64,000 bases of DNA from Chondrosia reniformis (Eukaryota; Porifera; Demospongiae; Chondrillida; Chondrillidae): assembly GCA_947172415.1 (NCBI GenBank), contig OX359202.1:2048501-2112500 (forward strand), in the 5' to 3' direction. The position numbers and the translations under genes are program-made. The notes under the pieces are model-generated. The model searched no databases and was not told where the DNA came from. It saw only the letters and a list, made by a program, of their open reading frames with translations. Each line of letters opens with the position of its first letter. Positions within the stretch are counted from its first letter, which is position 1. Shown in pieces: positions 12,901 through 24,087 of this stretch.

Positions 12901-15900
12901 TGTAATAATTGCAGTTGTAGGTAAGTGCTATATTTAATAGCGAATTAAGAGGTGAATAATATGCGCAGGTAATATTTGTGTTTTGTATTGAAACTCGCAA
13001 TTCAAAATATTACAAGCTAGCATTTAATACCCATCCATTAGGTGCCGGCCATGTTTTTGACGTCATCCAAGGCAGGGATGGCTTATGTGATGTAATTACG
13101 TTTCCAATCCCTCACTTTACTCTATCTATGATTATAAAAAGCAAAGATCAGTACCGAAAAAATAAAAATTCCATAGACTCAGAAGTTAAATTTTTCTTTA
13201 GTCATAAAACAAGGTGTATCTAATGAAATAATTTGCAAAGGAGTAACAAGAGAGTAACTATATATATATAATTCAGGAAAGCCTTAGCAACCAAATCTTA
13301 ACTTAAAAAGAAACTGCATACTATTTGCTAGTCATGCACATATTTATGTAGTTGATTTTTTGCAACTCAAATCTCTTCTGTCAACTTATAATGCTTACCC
13401 TAGCATACTCTATCTTCAGTGTACAACATCCCGCATATATGTCTGCACCATCAAGGTTCTGCTTGGCTCTGTTGGCGGACACATTACTGTCAAACTCAAC
13501 CAGAGCTTGGATACCATTCTTTTTGAAGATGGCAATTCTTTGAACCACACCATAGGGACTACTTATTGTATGAATAACATCCTGCATGAAATGAATATAA
13601 TAAATGTGTATGTACGCACATATATACGTATATGTAAATAATAATGTAAATCACAATATACGTACACTTGTGGACATACATCATATGTGACAATTGTTAT
13701 TTCTTTTACACATTCAAAAATCACTACAAGACTATTGAGTAAGTACTCTATAAATACATCATCTTAGTTAAAAGTAGCAATCATTTCCAATTCGCACCAT
13801 ATGACATGCACAAGACAGTAAACTTCAATTATTTCTCTGTTTTGGAACTAAAAGCCAGTTTAAAATAAGGTGAACAGTCACTGGAAATTATTACAGCCTT
13901 TGCACAGATTTAGTGTAATTAAGTTTTAAAGTTATCAAAGTGATAGTAACAGTATGCTTGATAGTAGCATACAGTCTATAATCCCTCAAAAACACAAAGT
14001 GCCCATTCCTTGAATCTTCCACTCCATAAAGGTCCACTTATCGCCTGATGATGGAATACATCAAAGGCACTGCCAGAGAAATAAATCATTTACTTCAGTC
14101 AGGCAGCAAATCATAAACACCCCTTACACCCTCTTGTTGGACTTTGAGCAGGAAACACCACCTCTTTTTTTAGTGAGTATACACTTGGGATATACTTTGT
14201 AGCTGCTGGATATAACATCCTGCTGATACTATATTGATAGGTCGTTTTGTGAAAATTGTACTATATATACGTATACGAATACAATATATGCATTCACCTT
14301 ATAAGATATTTTGTCATAAAAATAAAAAATGGTTCTACCATAAGGGACAAAATGAATGTAGCGGGTTTTGAGTGTTTAGATGCAACTGTGGCGATTTTAA
14401 AGGTACCATGATATGTTTTTGATATATTAAGCTAAACATTCACATCAGCGTCTCTTTAAATATAATTTTGCACATGCTAAAATATCAGTAAAGATTTTCC
14501 ACTAAAATATAAAAGGGTCCCCATAGCACTTAATATAACACAGTCCCTCCTCGAGGTAACTCACCACATTGATAGAATACATTGGTTTAAATATAGTGTA
14601 CAGGAGGATGTGGTTGGGTGGTGGTTCATCTGGCGGAGCTTGATTGGAGTCTGGAGCATACCCGTATGGAGACCTACCAGAAACACAAATCAACACTAGT
14701 AAAGTTGGATCTAAATGATTGTATCTAACCACTATGGGAAATCTAACGTTTGATTAGTACTTGTTTATCACTCAAGGTTAAACATGTGGTTCAATAGTTA
14801 GCTTATGGAAAAATAGTGTATTAAATAATCATTGCTGTTATAAATATATACTATACTGTCTGTTTGTTGAATATATTCGCATTAATATATTCTCCGTTAT
14901 CTCTTTCTCTATAAACGTATCATATTATACATATCATATATTTTGTAACCAACTGCATAAAAAAAACATCTTTCTATAAGGATCAAGCTAGAGGTGAGAT
15001 ATGTGTTGATTACACCAGCCCTAATAGCTAACAAATGTATGGCCATAAATTAACTAAGCACAAATTTTTTAGCCTAACACAGGATAATTAATTTCACTGG
15101 TAAAGGAAACATGTAGTAAGATTTGAGTAGCAAGCTAACACTCTCAAACAAGCAAATGGTGACGAGTTGAAAAACAAAGCCAAAAATGGTCTACCTATGG
15201 ACAAGGCTACCAAATTCTTGCAGATGATCACTGTTCAGTTTCAATTCAACCAACACAACTGCAGCTAGTGTAAATATGCATATAAGACTAATTGCATTAA
15301 TCAATATTACAGAGATTAATGATCTATGAAGCTGAAATTCATTATAATTATTTATTTCACAACATTCCCAAAAAGAGTGTGAAAGAGGAAGTGTATAAGA
15401 TGGTCAGTATTTTGTCAAAAGCTTGAAATATAGCTAATAAGTAAAATCCATGCTTCAATACCAGAGTACATCCCATGAATCTGCTACTGATACAGTTCTT
15501 AATCATTACTTGCAGAAAATTATGCATGCTTAAAAAAAGATCTTTACATGCAAATAAAAACTGGCATGTGTTAACCTTGTAATCTCCTGGCTTGTTGAAA
15601 AGTTGAAGAATACATGTCTGTCCATTAGATACAGTTGGTCATCTGCTGCAGTTCTGACGCAATTGATGGCATCTTCCAACCTCTCAAATTCGACAAGAGC
15701 TTGGCGCAACTTTGGCATCATTGTCAGGTAACTGCATACACACGGACAAATAGTTTAGTAAACTTCGCCGTAACTAACATCTAAATCCTGTTAGCATTTT
15801 AAATTTCATCAAAAAATTAAGGTGATCTAAATTAAGACGGCAATAGATAGTAGACAAACAAACAAACTAGGCCTGTACCTAATTTTTCCAAATCGTTGCA

Positions 15901-16117
15901 AAGAATCAATGAGCATTTGAAAGCTACAACCGTCCGGAACAGCTCTCGCGTGCACTACGCGAGAGACAGGTGCGTTATGAGGGTCCACGCTTGCCTTGGA
16001 CATTTGTTGCTCGATCTTTCTTCTCTTTGGATCACCTGTGTTATCCGAATACCACTGATTTTGCGCTTGAAGATCGTTTTGCGTACCGAACTGAATTAAG
16101 GCGTGCTTCTCCGCCAT
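3974..16117 (-). CDS. HNRNPL: hnRNP L-type RNA-binding protein, tandem copy A
   Basis: Ten exons: 15879-16117, 15576-15731, 14565-14673, 13399-13581, 7718-7775, 6799-6930, 4823-5114, 4520-4621, 4133-4389, 3974-4035. They total 1590 bases, 529 codons plus stop, with every junction GT-AG and in phase. Four RRM domains are visible: RRM1 (about residues 51-130, SRVVHARAVPDG then VEFERL), RRM2 (about 154-230, HILLYTIFKPMYSI, ending CCTLKIEYAR as in vertebrate hnRNP L), RRM3 (about 322-400, GSVVMVYGLD and NLFCSYGNVLKVKI) and RRM4 (about 440-525, TKILHFYNAPP). A Gln/Tyr/Gly/Pro-rich linker lies between RRM2 and RRM3. The hnRNP L/PTB family binds CA- or pyrimidine-rich RNA in the nucleus and controls splicing and 3'-end choice. 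The introns after exons 4 (5.6 kb) and 6 (1.7 kb) are swollen by dead elements and by a 47-bp array. The start is the ATG shared with copy B. Confidence 0.9.
5245..6557. repeat. 47-bp minisatellite, about 28 copies, in an intron of hnRNP L copy A
   Basis: A 47-bp unit repeats head to tail from 5245 to 6557 with very few changes (C/A at one position, T/G at another). It lies wholly in the intron between exons 6 and 7 of copy A. Copy B has no such array at the matching place (18254-18742). Read on the sense (minus) strand, each unit carries a CCAAT word and, about 20 bases later, a TATATAG word. Near-identity of units suggests recent expansion or homogenisation. Confidence 0.95.
7388..7441. repeat. 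Short direct plus inverted repeat
   Basis: A 21-bp word starting TATATGGAATGC is repeated twice in tandem, followed by an inverted partial copy (TATTCCGTATAGGC). It lies in an intron of hnRNP L copy A. No known element is recognised. Confidence 0.6.
8515..8560. mobile_element. Possible Tigger-type terminal repeat
   Basis: TACAGTGGACCTCACTTAAT resembles the ends of the MITEs at 349 and 32659 (TA then CAGTGGACC). The opposite end could not be found, so the extent is unknown. Confidence 0.35.
9006..9524 (+). pseudogene. THAP-domain gene relic
   Basis: The first frame opens MPTSYCVAGCTN, the hallmark start of THAP zinc-finger domains (M-P-x-x-C-x-x-x-G-C), and soon meets a stop. In another frame, about 9172-9240, comes CSIHFVSEEK, which is the CxxH part of the C2CH THAP zinc-binding set, followed by a proline/threonine stretch. 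A further open stretch (about 9310-9524, with RRIVSIEHSYPCVDC) ends at a plausible GT donor. THAP domains are sequence-specific DNA-binding modules found in host regulators and in P-element-like transposases; which of these it came from cannot be told. It sits inside intron 4 of hnRNP L copy A on the opposite strand. At least one frameshift separates the two zinc-ligand halves, so it is read as dead. Confidence 0.65.
10380..11405 (+). mobile_element. Gypsy-type integrase fossil (broken)
   Basis: A zinc-binding integrase region (about 10600-10760, with CHSDPTSGHFGVKKT), the beginning of an integrase catalytic core (about 10900-11080, with GIDFIGPYSPP) and a C-terminal integrase part (about 11150-11300, with MFGRKAVLPVDF) lie in order on the plus strand. 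The family is Ty3/gypsy or the related gypsy-integrase (GIN/Ginger) group. No LTRs, gag, protease or reverse transcriptase were found nearby. The copy is incomplete, has several breaks and looks old. It lies in intron 4 of hnRNP L copy A, opposite to the host gene. Confidence 0.75.
11940..12770 (+). mobile_element. Tigger/pogo transposase relic (DDE_1 domain)
   Basis: The plus strand carries most of a DDE_1 catalytic domain: PAQIFNCDESGL (first Asp, about 12147-12180), then GWVDTELFEEWF, LLLLDGHSSH (second Asp, about 12470-12500) and LPPHTTHLLQPLDNC (third Asp region, about 12555-12600). The order and wording match pogo/Tigger and jerky-type transposases, which cut and paste at TA. A frame slip close to 12185 and the lack of an N-terminal DNA-binding part show the copy is dead. 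Ends were not found. It is nested in intron 4 of hnRNP L copy A next to the integrase fossil. Confidence 0.8.
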
Positions 16118-16281
16118 ATTTTAGGGTCCACACACCACGTGAGTAGACACGCGGGATTGAGGTAAAAATGCGTCACGATAAGTCAAAATGTACCGCGGTT
16201 ATTTAGAAAAAAAAAACAAAGGGTACTGTCTCGTAATTGTTGTAAACACAAAGCTAGATACATCATAGTCTAGACCATATA
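16118..16281 (-). promoter_or_regulatory. Promoter interval of hnRNP L copy A
   Basis: Only 164 bp separate the copy A start codon from the stop codon of copy B, so the copy A promoter must lie here or inside copy B. A CACGTG E-box occurs at 16136-16141, about 20 bp upstream of the ATG, and a matching one precedes copy B. The start codon context on the minus strand is AATATGGCGGAG, close to the YY1/TISU consensus. Confidence 0.5.
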
Positions 16282-19200
16282 TTAGGGGGCTTTGTCAATA
16301 GTAGGAGTTGGAGAAAAAGCCAACTTGAAGGTAAAAGCACGGCCATCTACAAAAAACAGATAATAGAATAATATCAATAGCAAGTATATGACCTTACAAA
16401 CCTAACAAAACAGTAATTACAGTCAACCAAGGTACAAACTTAAGAGCTATGGTAAATTGCAGGGCATTTACAGGTCTAACTACACCAAGTACACAAGAAA
16501 GAATGTGTATTCACTAGTGTAATCACTACGTATATGTAGTACAAATAAATATTCACACTAGAAAAACCCTAATAACTGTAACTCTTATCTAAACTCAATA
16601 AATAAAAGAAACAAACTTTCAACATGTAGTGTTTTGTGGTTGACAAGGACAAATGCATCCAGAGCAGTCTCTATTGTTCCCCATTCCAAAAGTCCAGTGG
16701 AGCTCTTACCACCCTGACTTATGAACTTGATAGTAACAGGAAGAGGAGCAGACGATTCTGAAAATATAGTATTTAGTGTTTCATCTGTTGCATCAGGTGG
16801 AGCATTGTAGAAGTGAAGTATCTTGGTAGGGCCAATGATTCGGTTCTTACTAGTACCTTCTACAGTCAGAAACCTGTAGAATAATGAATTAAACACTAGA
16901 CAGCTACATACATGACATATGTGCATATATGAAGTAATAGTTAAAGACTATGTCAACAGGACATCTCTTGAGCCTACATGTACGCATAGTTAAATATACA
17001 GACCTGTTATTTCTAGACTGAGAAAAGTCCTTCCAGCAAGGGCTTCCATCCGGAAGCAACTCTACAGTCTGCCCATGATCTGCTATAAAGTCATGCTTGG
17101 ACAACCTACATATATCAACATGTTGCAATACAATATAGCAGAGAGAGGCCATATAGCGTTCATATATAAATACATACAAATTCAAAAACTTATGGGTATG
17201 CATGTACATACACAAAGGTAATATGGCATCTTCAATTGAAAAGCTTAGCAATCGTATAATTACAACAGAGAAATTACATAACTTTGATGTAAACCTATAT
17301 ATACATACGTAGATAAGATGAGATATACGTATATGCTGAAGGGTTGTTAGTAGAGAATGCATTTCTGGAATATCCATGTGGAGAGCCCAATAAAAGCGAC
17401 TTTGTATTACTCGTAGTGACACGATATCAGGCAATCTGATTGGCCAGAACGTTAGTGTGCTGCAGTACCGAGCATTTCAATTAAAGATGACAGACTACTT
17501 CAGTTATAGATTAGCAATAAAATGGCCACTTTATCCTTAGTTAAGTTTGTAGAAATTCAATTGGCATTCTGTTAAATGTAAAAGTCAAAATAAAAATTAA
17601 CCTTAAAAATGGGATATGAAGTACATATGTAGAACAATTCCTATATAAAATATTCTAAGAGTACCATATAGCTGGAAATATTGGTGGGGAATTTGCTTTA
17701 GTGAATTGCTGATTTCACACAAATCATGATCCGCCAATATTATTGCATCATAGTGACATAATCCACTGTGACATGGGTAACCACCAAAAACTAAAACAGC
17801 CAATATATAAATCAGTCCAAAATTGCCAAATATTCTTCCCGCCAATATTTCCGGCTATACGGTAACTGAGACTAGTTAGATTATCCAAGGCATCTATTAT
17901 GGGAGTTTCAATGTAGCAATAATACTCACGCTATTAACAGTAATATGGTAATAATACTTACGCTAACTCAAGCTCAGTCTCAAAGAGAACACATTTTGAT
18001 AGAAATTGGATGGCATTCTTTGCTGCTGTAGGATTATCCAAGTGGACCATTGCTGTACCTTTCTTGTTGACCAAGATCTTCACCTTCAGTACATTGCCAT
18101 AGGAACAGAAGAGATTAAAGAGGCCATCACAGTTGACATTCTTGTCCAGTCCGTACACCATCACTACAGAACCAGGGATGGCTGGAGAGGGGCCAGGGTT
18201 CATGGCTGGGACAGGTACTCCAGGGATCCCTCCTGGGGGACCATGTGGACCACCTGTACACACAACAAGTATATATTGCACGTTTATCAGTAATCAGAAA
18301 AAGTTTCAACATGTATAGACGTTTATAAGTTAACATACAACCAAATAATTTACATTCATGTACATATACTATACAGGGCTGCATAGAGAAGTCCCCCATC
18401 CCCCTAGACTTTTGGGAACCCTCTAAACTGCTACGACACCCTCATACCATTGCCTCCTCCCACTAAATTTGAACATTTTCACCCACCCCCCCCCCCCTCC
18501 CCCAGCCCCAAGTTCTGCATGCATCCCTGGTATACATACATACGTACATATGAGTGCAAAGGTAGCATATGTATTATGTGAACGATAAAGTAAGAAGCTA
18601 TAGAAAGTAGACACAACAATGAATTGGTACATAGGGTCCTCGGCACAAAAATAAATTACTGGGTTGCTTCACTACAAACAAGGATAGACTGGTATACATG
18701 GAGTACTATATACTGCAGCCTCTGGCTGAAATATACACATACCAAATTGAGGTGGGCCTTGTGGCGGTTGAAATGGTTCTCTATATCCTTGCTGAAAGCC
18801 TTGAATGGCAGGAACGGGTGGATAACCAATGGCTGCATGTGGAATTGGTTGATTTCTCATACCGCCCATTCTGGGGTCTATATGCACGTACGTATGCACT
18901 GAGATATATAACAGACATTTACTAACATATAAGTAATTACATATTTACATTACAGACACAAATAAAAACTGATGTCAGCAGTCCGTCAAAAGAGGGTTAA
19001 AATTTATTAATCAAACACAGTCTTCAGAAGCATTCATGATTATGCTGTCATTTAAATGGCAGTGGAGGAAGTGTAATACTGTCAGCTCTCATCAATAACT
19101 GGAGTAGCCGTAGCCAGTTGATTGGGTGGAGGCTTGGAGTACTGAGCTGGGAAGGGAACACTTGGCTGTTGTACGTTCATCTGGATCATTTGAGGGTTAA

Positions 19201-22200
19201 ACGGAACTGATTGGGCTGCAACCTGTTGATTCATAACTGTTGCGTTTAAGGGGACTGGATTCATGCCATAATATCCTCCATAGCCACCCATAACTGCCCC
19301 CATACTCCAACCTTGAGTCCAAGAGGTGGGCAGGTTTCCAGGTCCTATTTGTCCAACTAAACCAGCACTGCTTCCAGATTGCTGCCACCTTGGATCTGAA
19401 TATTTCGACATTGCATGTAAGAGAGCACAAGGGAAGGTGCCAAAGTTAATATATATTTCACACTGTGAGAAATGTTGGTACATCCTACTGCCAGTCTTGT
19501 TGCATGTAGACTCATGCAGTATGTACAAATGTACTGCAGGTGCATGTACTGTGTCACAGTATGCCTTGTTGCATGGCGCTGAACAGACTAGTCAGACTCA
19601 GAGTGGATGCAGTTCTTATGCAATACGGCAACTCTATTGCTGTTTGAAAAAAGCAGTAACTGCCAAAGCTTTGTGCTTCATTAAATACAAATGGAAGTTA
19701 CGCATGGCACAACATACAGAGTGCACACAGAAATGACATACAGGAATGTCGTACGTACGTATTTGGGAAGGAGAACTAACCTTGCAATGCCATGTCATAT
19801 GTCATATCATCATTTTTAACAACATTCACCTTCTGTGTCTAAAAAAGGAAAAGTGTCTCCTTAAATACTAACTGAATATTACTGGTGTACATGCATACAC
19901 ATACATACGTACACATACGTACATACCACTCACATTTATCTACGAAAAAGGAGAACATTTGATAAATACGATATTAACCATGTACTGTATAAACGGAAAT
20001 AATCTATACATTTGAATTTGAACTTTTTAACGTACTTTGAGCTACTTCAAAAAGACTTAGAGTTACATACTTCAAAGCAGCTTGAAAAAAAATAGATGAA
20101 ACTTTAAACACTTAAATCAACAGTAGAAGCTTCACAGGTGACAACTAGTATGAGCGTAACATTCAATTAAATAAAAGGTGTCGTTGAATGGTGTTAATTT
20201 GAGTGTATGCATCAACTTCAATCGACCTTCAAATAAACTTTGAATCACTTCGATCTAGCTTCACACTACTTTAGTGGTATAAAAAATTACACCAACATTT
20301 CAAAGGCTTAGTTTAGGAACAAAAACATGTTTACTTCATTAACCAGTCATGCCTGACCAATCATACGTACCTTCACTGGCAATCCTTGTAAGTACACAAA
20401 TAAACAATTGCACTAAATGGTTGTGATTGAGCAATATACTCAACAATGAGCATCAGAGTTCGTGGTCAAACATTTCAATCTTGTGGATCTTCTTCAGTCA
20501 CCGAAGAAGATCCACATCTATGTTTGACCATGAACTCAAGAAAAACAACCAACTGCATCTCCAAATGCTCTTCAAGCCTGGGGTCCAACCCTTATCATAA
20601 TTTGGATGCAGTACAAAGAAATCCCATTAATGAGTATCAGTAAATAATTACAGTTGATAAAGAGCTACGTAAATATGTGATTGAAACATCCTGTAAGTGC
20701 TTATTGATTATTTCTATCTATTTGATCAATAACGTATGACAATTTAGTGCAATTTTCAAGCTTCTAAGGTATCAATACCAATACAATGCAGTACGTACAT
20801 ATCCATAGTACACTGCCATTTGACAAAGAAGCCAATGCCTACTAGTCAGGCACGTACGTATTTATGTAGTTGATTTTTTGCAACTCAAATCTCTTCTGTC
20901 AACTTATAATGCTTACCCTAGCATACTCTATCTTCAGTGTACAACATCCCGCATATATGTCTGCACCATCAAGGTTCTGCTTGGCTCTGTTGGCGGACAC
21001 ATTACTGTCAAACTCAACCAGAGCTTGGATACCATTCTTTTTGAAGATGGCAATTCTTTGAACCACACCATAGGGACTACTTATTGTATGAATAACATCC
21101 TGTATGAAATGAGTATAATAAATGTGTATACATATGTATATACGTATGTATGTGTATCAATATGTTATCAATGTTATCAATTATGTAAATCACAATATAC
21201 ACTTGTGTACATCATACATAGGTGCATGTAATAAGGGAAACCCCCTGTATGTTCCCATGCCAACCTCTAAGGCAAACAACCCCTGTATGTATGGGTGCAA
21301 AAGTCAGATTTACGTAACTGTATCTGATCAGTGGCAGCACTTTCAGTGGTAAGTATGTATGTATATACGTACAGTACATAGGAACGTGATAATTCAAAGA
21401 TACCGTAGTTCTATAAATGTATGTGTGGTATTTAATTATGCTATATATGCGAGTGACTAATATGAGCGCATAATTTAATTTCGCACTTGATATAACCGCG
21501 CAAAAAACAAATTCTTACCTCTGTTAAGGTGTTAAAAAGATGATCATTTAAGAACGATTCACGATGGCACTCCTAAAGTATTTTAAGACCACGCTACCGA
21601 CTGCAAAAGAGACAGGAATCGGCGAGAAAGCTACGAAGGAAGCGAATGCTGCCGTATAACGATTGACAAGTCCACAAAGAGAAAATCGTAAACGGAAGGC
21701 TTATACAGCCTTCAGCGATGAACAGAGAGCTACTATTGGTCAGTATGCTGCTGAAAACAGCAATGCTGCAGCAATCTTTCAAATCGCATAATTAAAAAAA
21801 GTATATTAAATTTTAGAATGGTCCAAAAATGCCAAAATCGCATAATTTAATACCCATATAAATTAATAGAACTACGGTACACGTACATATACGTATGTAT
21901 ACACGTAAAAAAATGTACGTATATTTAGGAACATTCAGAACACACGTACATACATGCCTATACGGCAAGAAAGCCCTACAGATCAATTAGGGCCACTGGG
22001 GAATCTAATTAATATGTTGCCATATTATCACAATTTTATTGTGCTACAAATACACCAACCTTGCATACACTGAAAGATTAGTGAGCACTTTCCACTAAAA
22101 TATAAAAGGGTCTCCATAGCACTTAATATAACACAGTCCCTCCTCGAGGTAACTCACCACATTGATAGTATACATTGGTTTAAATATAGTGTACAGGAGG

Positions 22201-24017
22201 ATGTGGTTGGGTGGTGGTTCATCTGGCGGAGCTTGATTGGAGTCTGGAGCATACCCGTATGGAGACCTAGCAGAAACACAAATGAATAAATATGTACATA
22301 AATCAGCGAGGAATGTACAACATCAAACAACAACTATATTTACAACAATAAATTAGCAGGAGAAGCAATGACCTAAAATTAGTATACACCTACGTAATTA
22401 CTGTATCTTTGTATTACACTTACAGCTTTGATTAGCTGAACAAATTGGAAATCATATGTGCATAAAATATACTGTATTAGAATCTATGGTATTAGCTACA
22501 GATGTTGGTGCAGGTAGGTTAAGTACATACGTAGGAAAAAAATGTTGGCTTTGATTTGGTAATAACGTTTTAGTTAAATTCTTAAACTGAAGAGCATTCT
22601 GGCTATTGAAGCAAACAAGAACTGATCCACAAATGTGCATAAGAGTGCTCTGTTTGTAAATATACACATAAACGTGCAACACTGCCTAAAAACAACAGTG
22701 GCAGATACTCTAACAATAGATCAGTTGCACGGTACATTATATAAGAAACGTTTTCAACACAGGTTGAAACCTTTATTAACCTCCTACACTTAACTGTTGG
22801 TAAGAGAAAAGTGCTGGAAGCGGGAGTCCTAGAAAGGCAATGGGGTATGAAGCAAGTGAAGGAGATTATCAGGCTATTGTGTCATTTGCAGAGAGAACTG
22901 CAGACATCAACACATGAACCCAATTGAGAATCTACGTATTACATACGCATTACTGCTAAATTTAGATATTATACCCAACCACGTATGTCTCCTGAGGAGC
23001 GCAGGTATCAACCACTCCCCATGCTGTAGCTTTCCCATTGGGGTTGAATAAATGGGAGTTAATTGCACTGAGCCGTGCAAAGGCTATGATGATAAGCAAA
23101 AATCATCACTGGATAGTATTACGCCAAACTTACTAATACTTTCCAGTGATGGATTTTACCCACTGGGGTAATTCAATTAAATGCTTAAATGATATTGTTA
23201 AGTATCAACAGCATAATAAAGTACACACACCAAGCTACGTACATTCACATGTACATATGTATACCTATTGCACAACACTACTCCATTATATAACACATGT
23301 ACATACGTACGAATACCTATTGCACAACATTGCTACATTTCATAACACATATGCATCTGTACAAACCTCGTAATCTCCTGACTAGTTGAATAATTAAAGA
23401 AAATTGGTCTCTCTTTAATGTAGAACTGGTTACTTGCTGCCATCTGAACACATTTCTGGGCATCTTCAAGTCGCTCAAACTCAACCAAAGACTGCCGTAA
23501 TCTTGGCATCATTGTAATATAACTAGACATTAAATTAAATACGTATAAACACAAACCAAATTAGAGTGTAATACAATGACGTATGGTATTGCCATTAAAA
23601 TGACCAAGCCACATTAGAGTGGAGTTTTAGTGGAATTACAATTACTACAATCTAACGTAACTGACATCACGCTATTAGAAATGGTAGAAAATTGCTGAGA
23701 AATACCATCATCATCACATGCCGCTCCACGCAGCAAACTAGCCGGACAGACTATGAAAAGGTAATATTAATTGAATACCTAATTTTGCCAAATTGCTTTA
23801 AGACGTCGAGGAGCATTTGAAAGGTGCAGCCATCTGGAACAGCCCTTGCGTGCACTACGCGAGAGACGGGTGCGTTATGAGGATCTACACTTGCTTTCGA
23901 CATCTTCTGATCGATCTTTCTTCTCTTTGGATCACCTGTGTTATCCGAATACCACTGATTTTGCGCTTGGGGATCGTTTTGCGTACCAAACTGATTTAAG
24001 GCGTGCTTCTCCGCCAT
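16282..24017 (-). CDS. HNRNPL: hnRNP L-type RNA-binding protein, tandem copy B (long isoform)
   Basis: Ten exons: 23779-24017, 23367-23522, 22158-22266, 20917-21099, 19781-19838, 18743-18877, 17962-18253, 17004-17105, 16617-16873, 16282-16346. They total 1596 bases, 531 codons plus stop, all in phase, with the same phases and nearly the same lengths as copy A. Four RRMs are in the same places, and the RRM2-RRM3 linker is Gln/Pro/Gly-rich (QGFQQGYREPFQPPQGPP). Expected role: nuclear CA-rich RNA binding and splicing control. Exons 3, 4, 7, 8 and 9 and parts of their flanking introns are nearly identical to copy A, while exons 2 and 6 differ in many residues. The donor after exon 9 (GTTTGT at 16616) is weaker than its copy A partner. 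The gene starts 70 bp from LSM1 on the other strand. Confidence 0.9.
19082..19395 (-). CDS. HNRNPL: Alternative terminal exon of hnRNP L copy B (two-RRM isoform)
   Basis: An acceptor AG directly before 19395 opens an exon that continues the split Gly/Asp codon left by exon 5 (19781-19838) and runs 314 bases to a TGA at 19082-19084. Joined to exons 1-5 it gives 1059 bases, 352 codons plus stop. It encodes a low-complexity tail rich in Gln, Pro, Asn, Gly and Tyr (for example GGYGGYYGMNP) and starts DPRW; the alternative exon 6 (18743-18877) starts DPRM in the same phase. Use of this exon would give a protein with RRM1 and RRM2 only. No equivalent is visible in copy A between 6931 and 7717. Splicing to it is inference from phase and open reading frame; transcript data would decide. 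Confidence 0.7.
20456..20537. repeat. 82-bp near-perfect hairpin
   Basis: The outer arms GAGTTCGTGGTCAAACAT and ATGTTTGACCATGAACTC pair almost fully, and the inner arms TGTGGATCTTCTTC and GAAGAAGATCCACA pair perfectly around a 7-base loop. It lies in intron 4 of hnRNP L copy B. A degenerate copy of the inner motif occurs near 41236, so it may be a foldback transposon family; a small-RNA precursor is the alternative. Confidence 0.8.
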
Positions 24018-24087
24018 ATTTTAGGGGTTAAACCACGTGAGCGCCCTCTAATTGCGCATGCGTAGTAACAGGTGAGGCTAGTAAAGT
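24018..24087. promoter_or_regulatory. 70-bp bidirectional promoter between hnRNP L copy B and LSM1
   Basis: The two start codons face away from each other 70 bp apart. The interval holds a CACGTG E-box (24034-24039) and TGCGCATGCG (24053-24062), a good match to the NRF1 consensus known from animal promoters of growth-related genes. The hnRNP L start is embedded in AATATGGCGGAG, a YY1/TISU-like context typical of very short 5' leaders. Factor binding is inferred from motif only. Confidence 0.7.

Larger units (their letters stand above)
7776..13398. other. Intron 4 of hnRNP L copy A, filled with dead mobile elements
   Basis: This 5.6-kb intron separates exon 4 (RRM2) from the 58-base exon 5. 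The matching intron of copy B (19839-20916) is 1.1 kb. The extra length holds a possible Tigger-type end at 8515, a THAP gene relic, a gypsy-type integrase fossil and a Tigger transposase relic, each entered separately. None has intact coding capacity. Confidence 0.8.
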
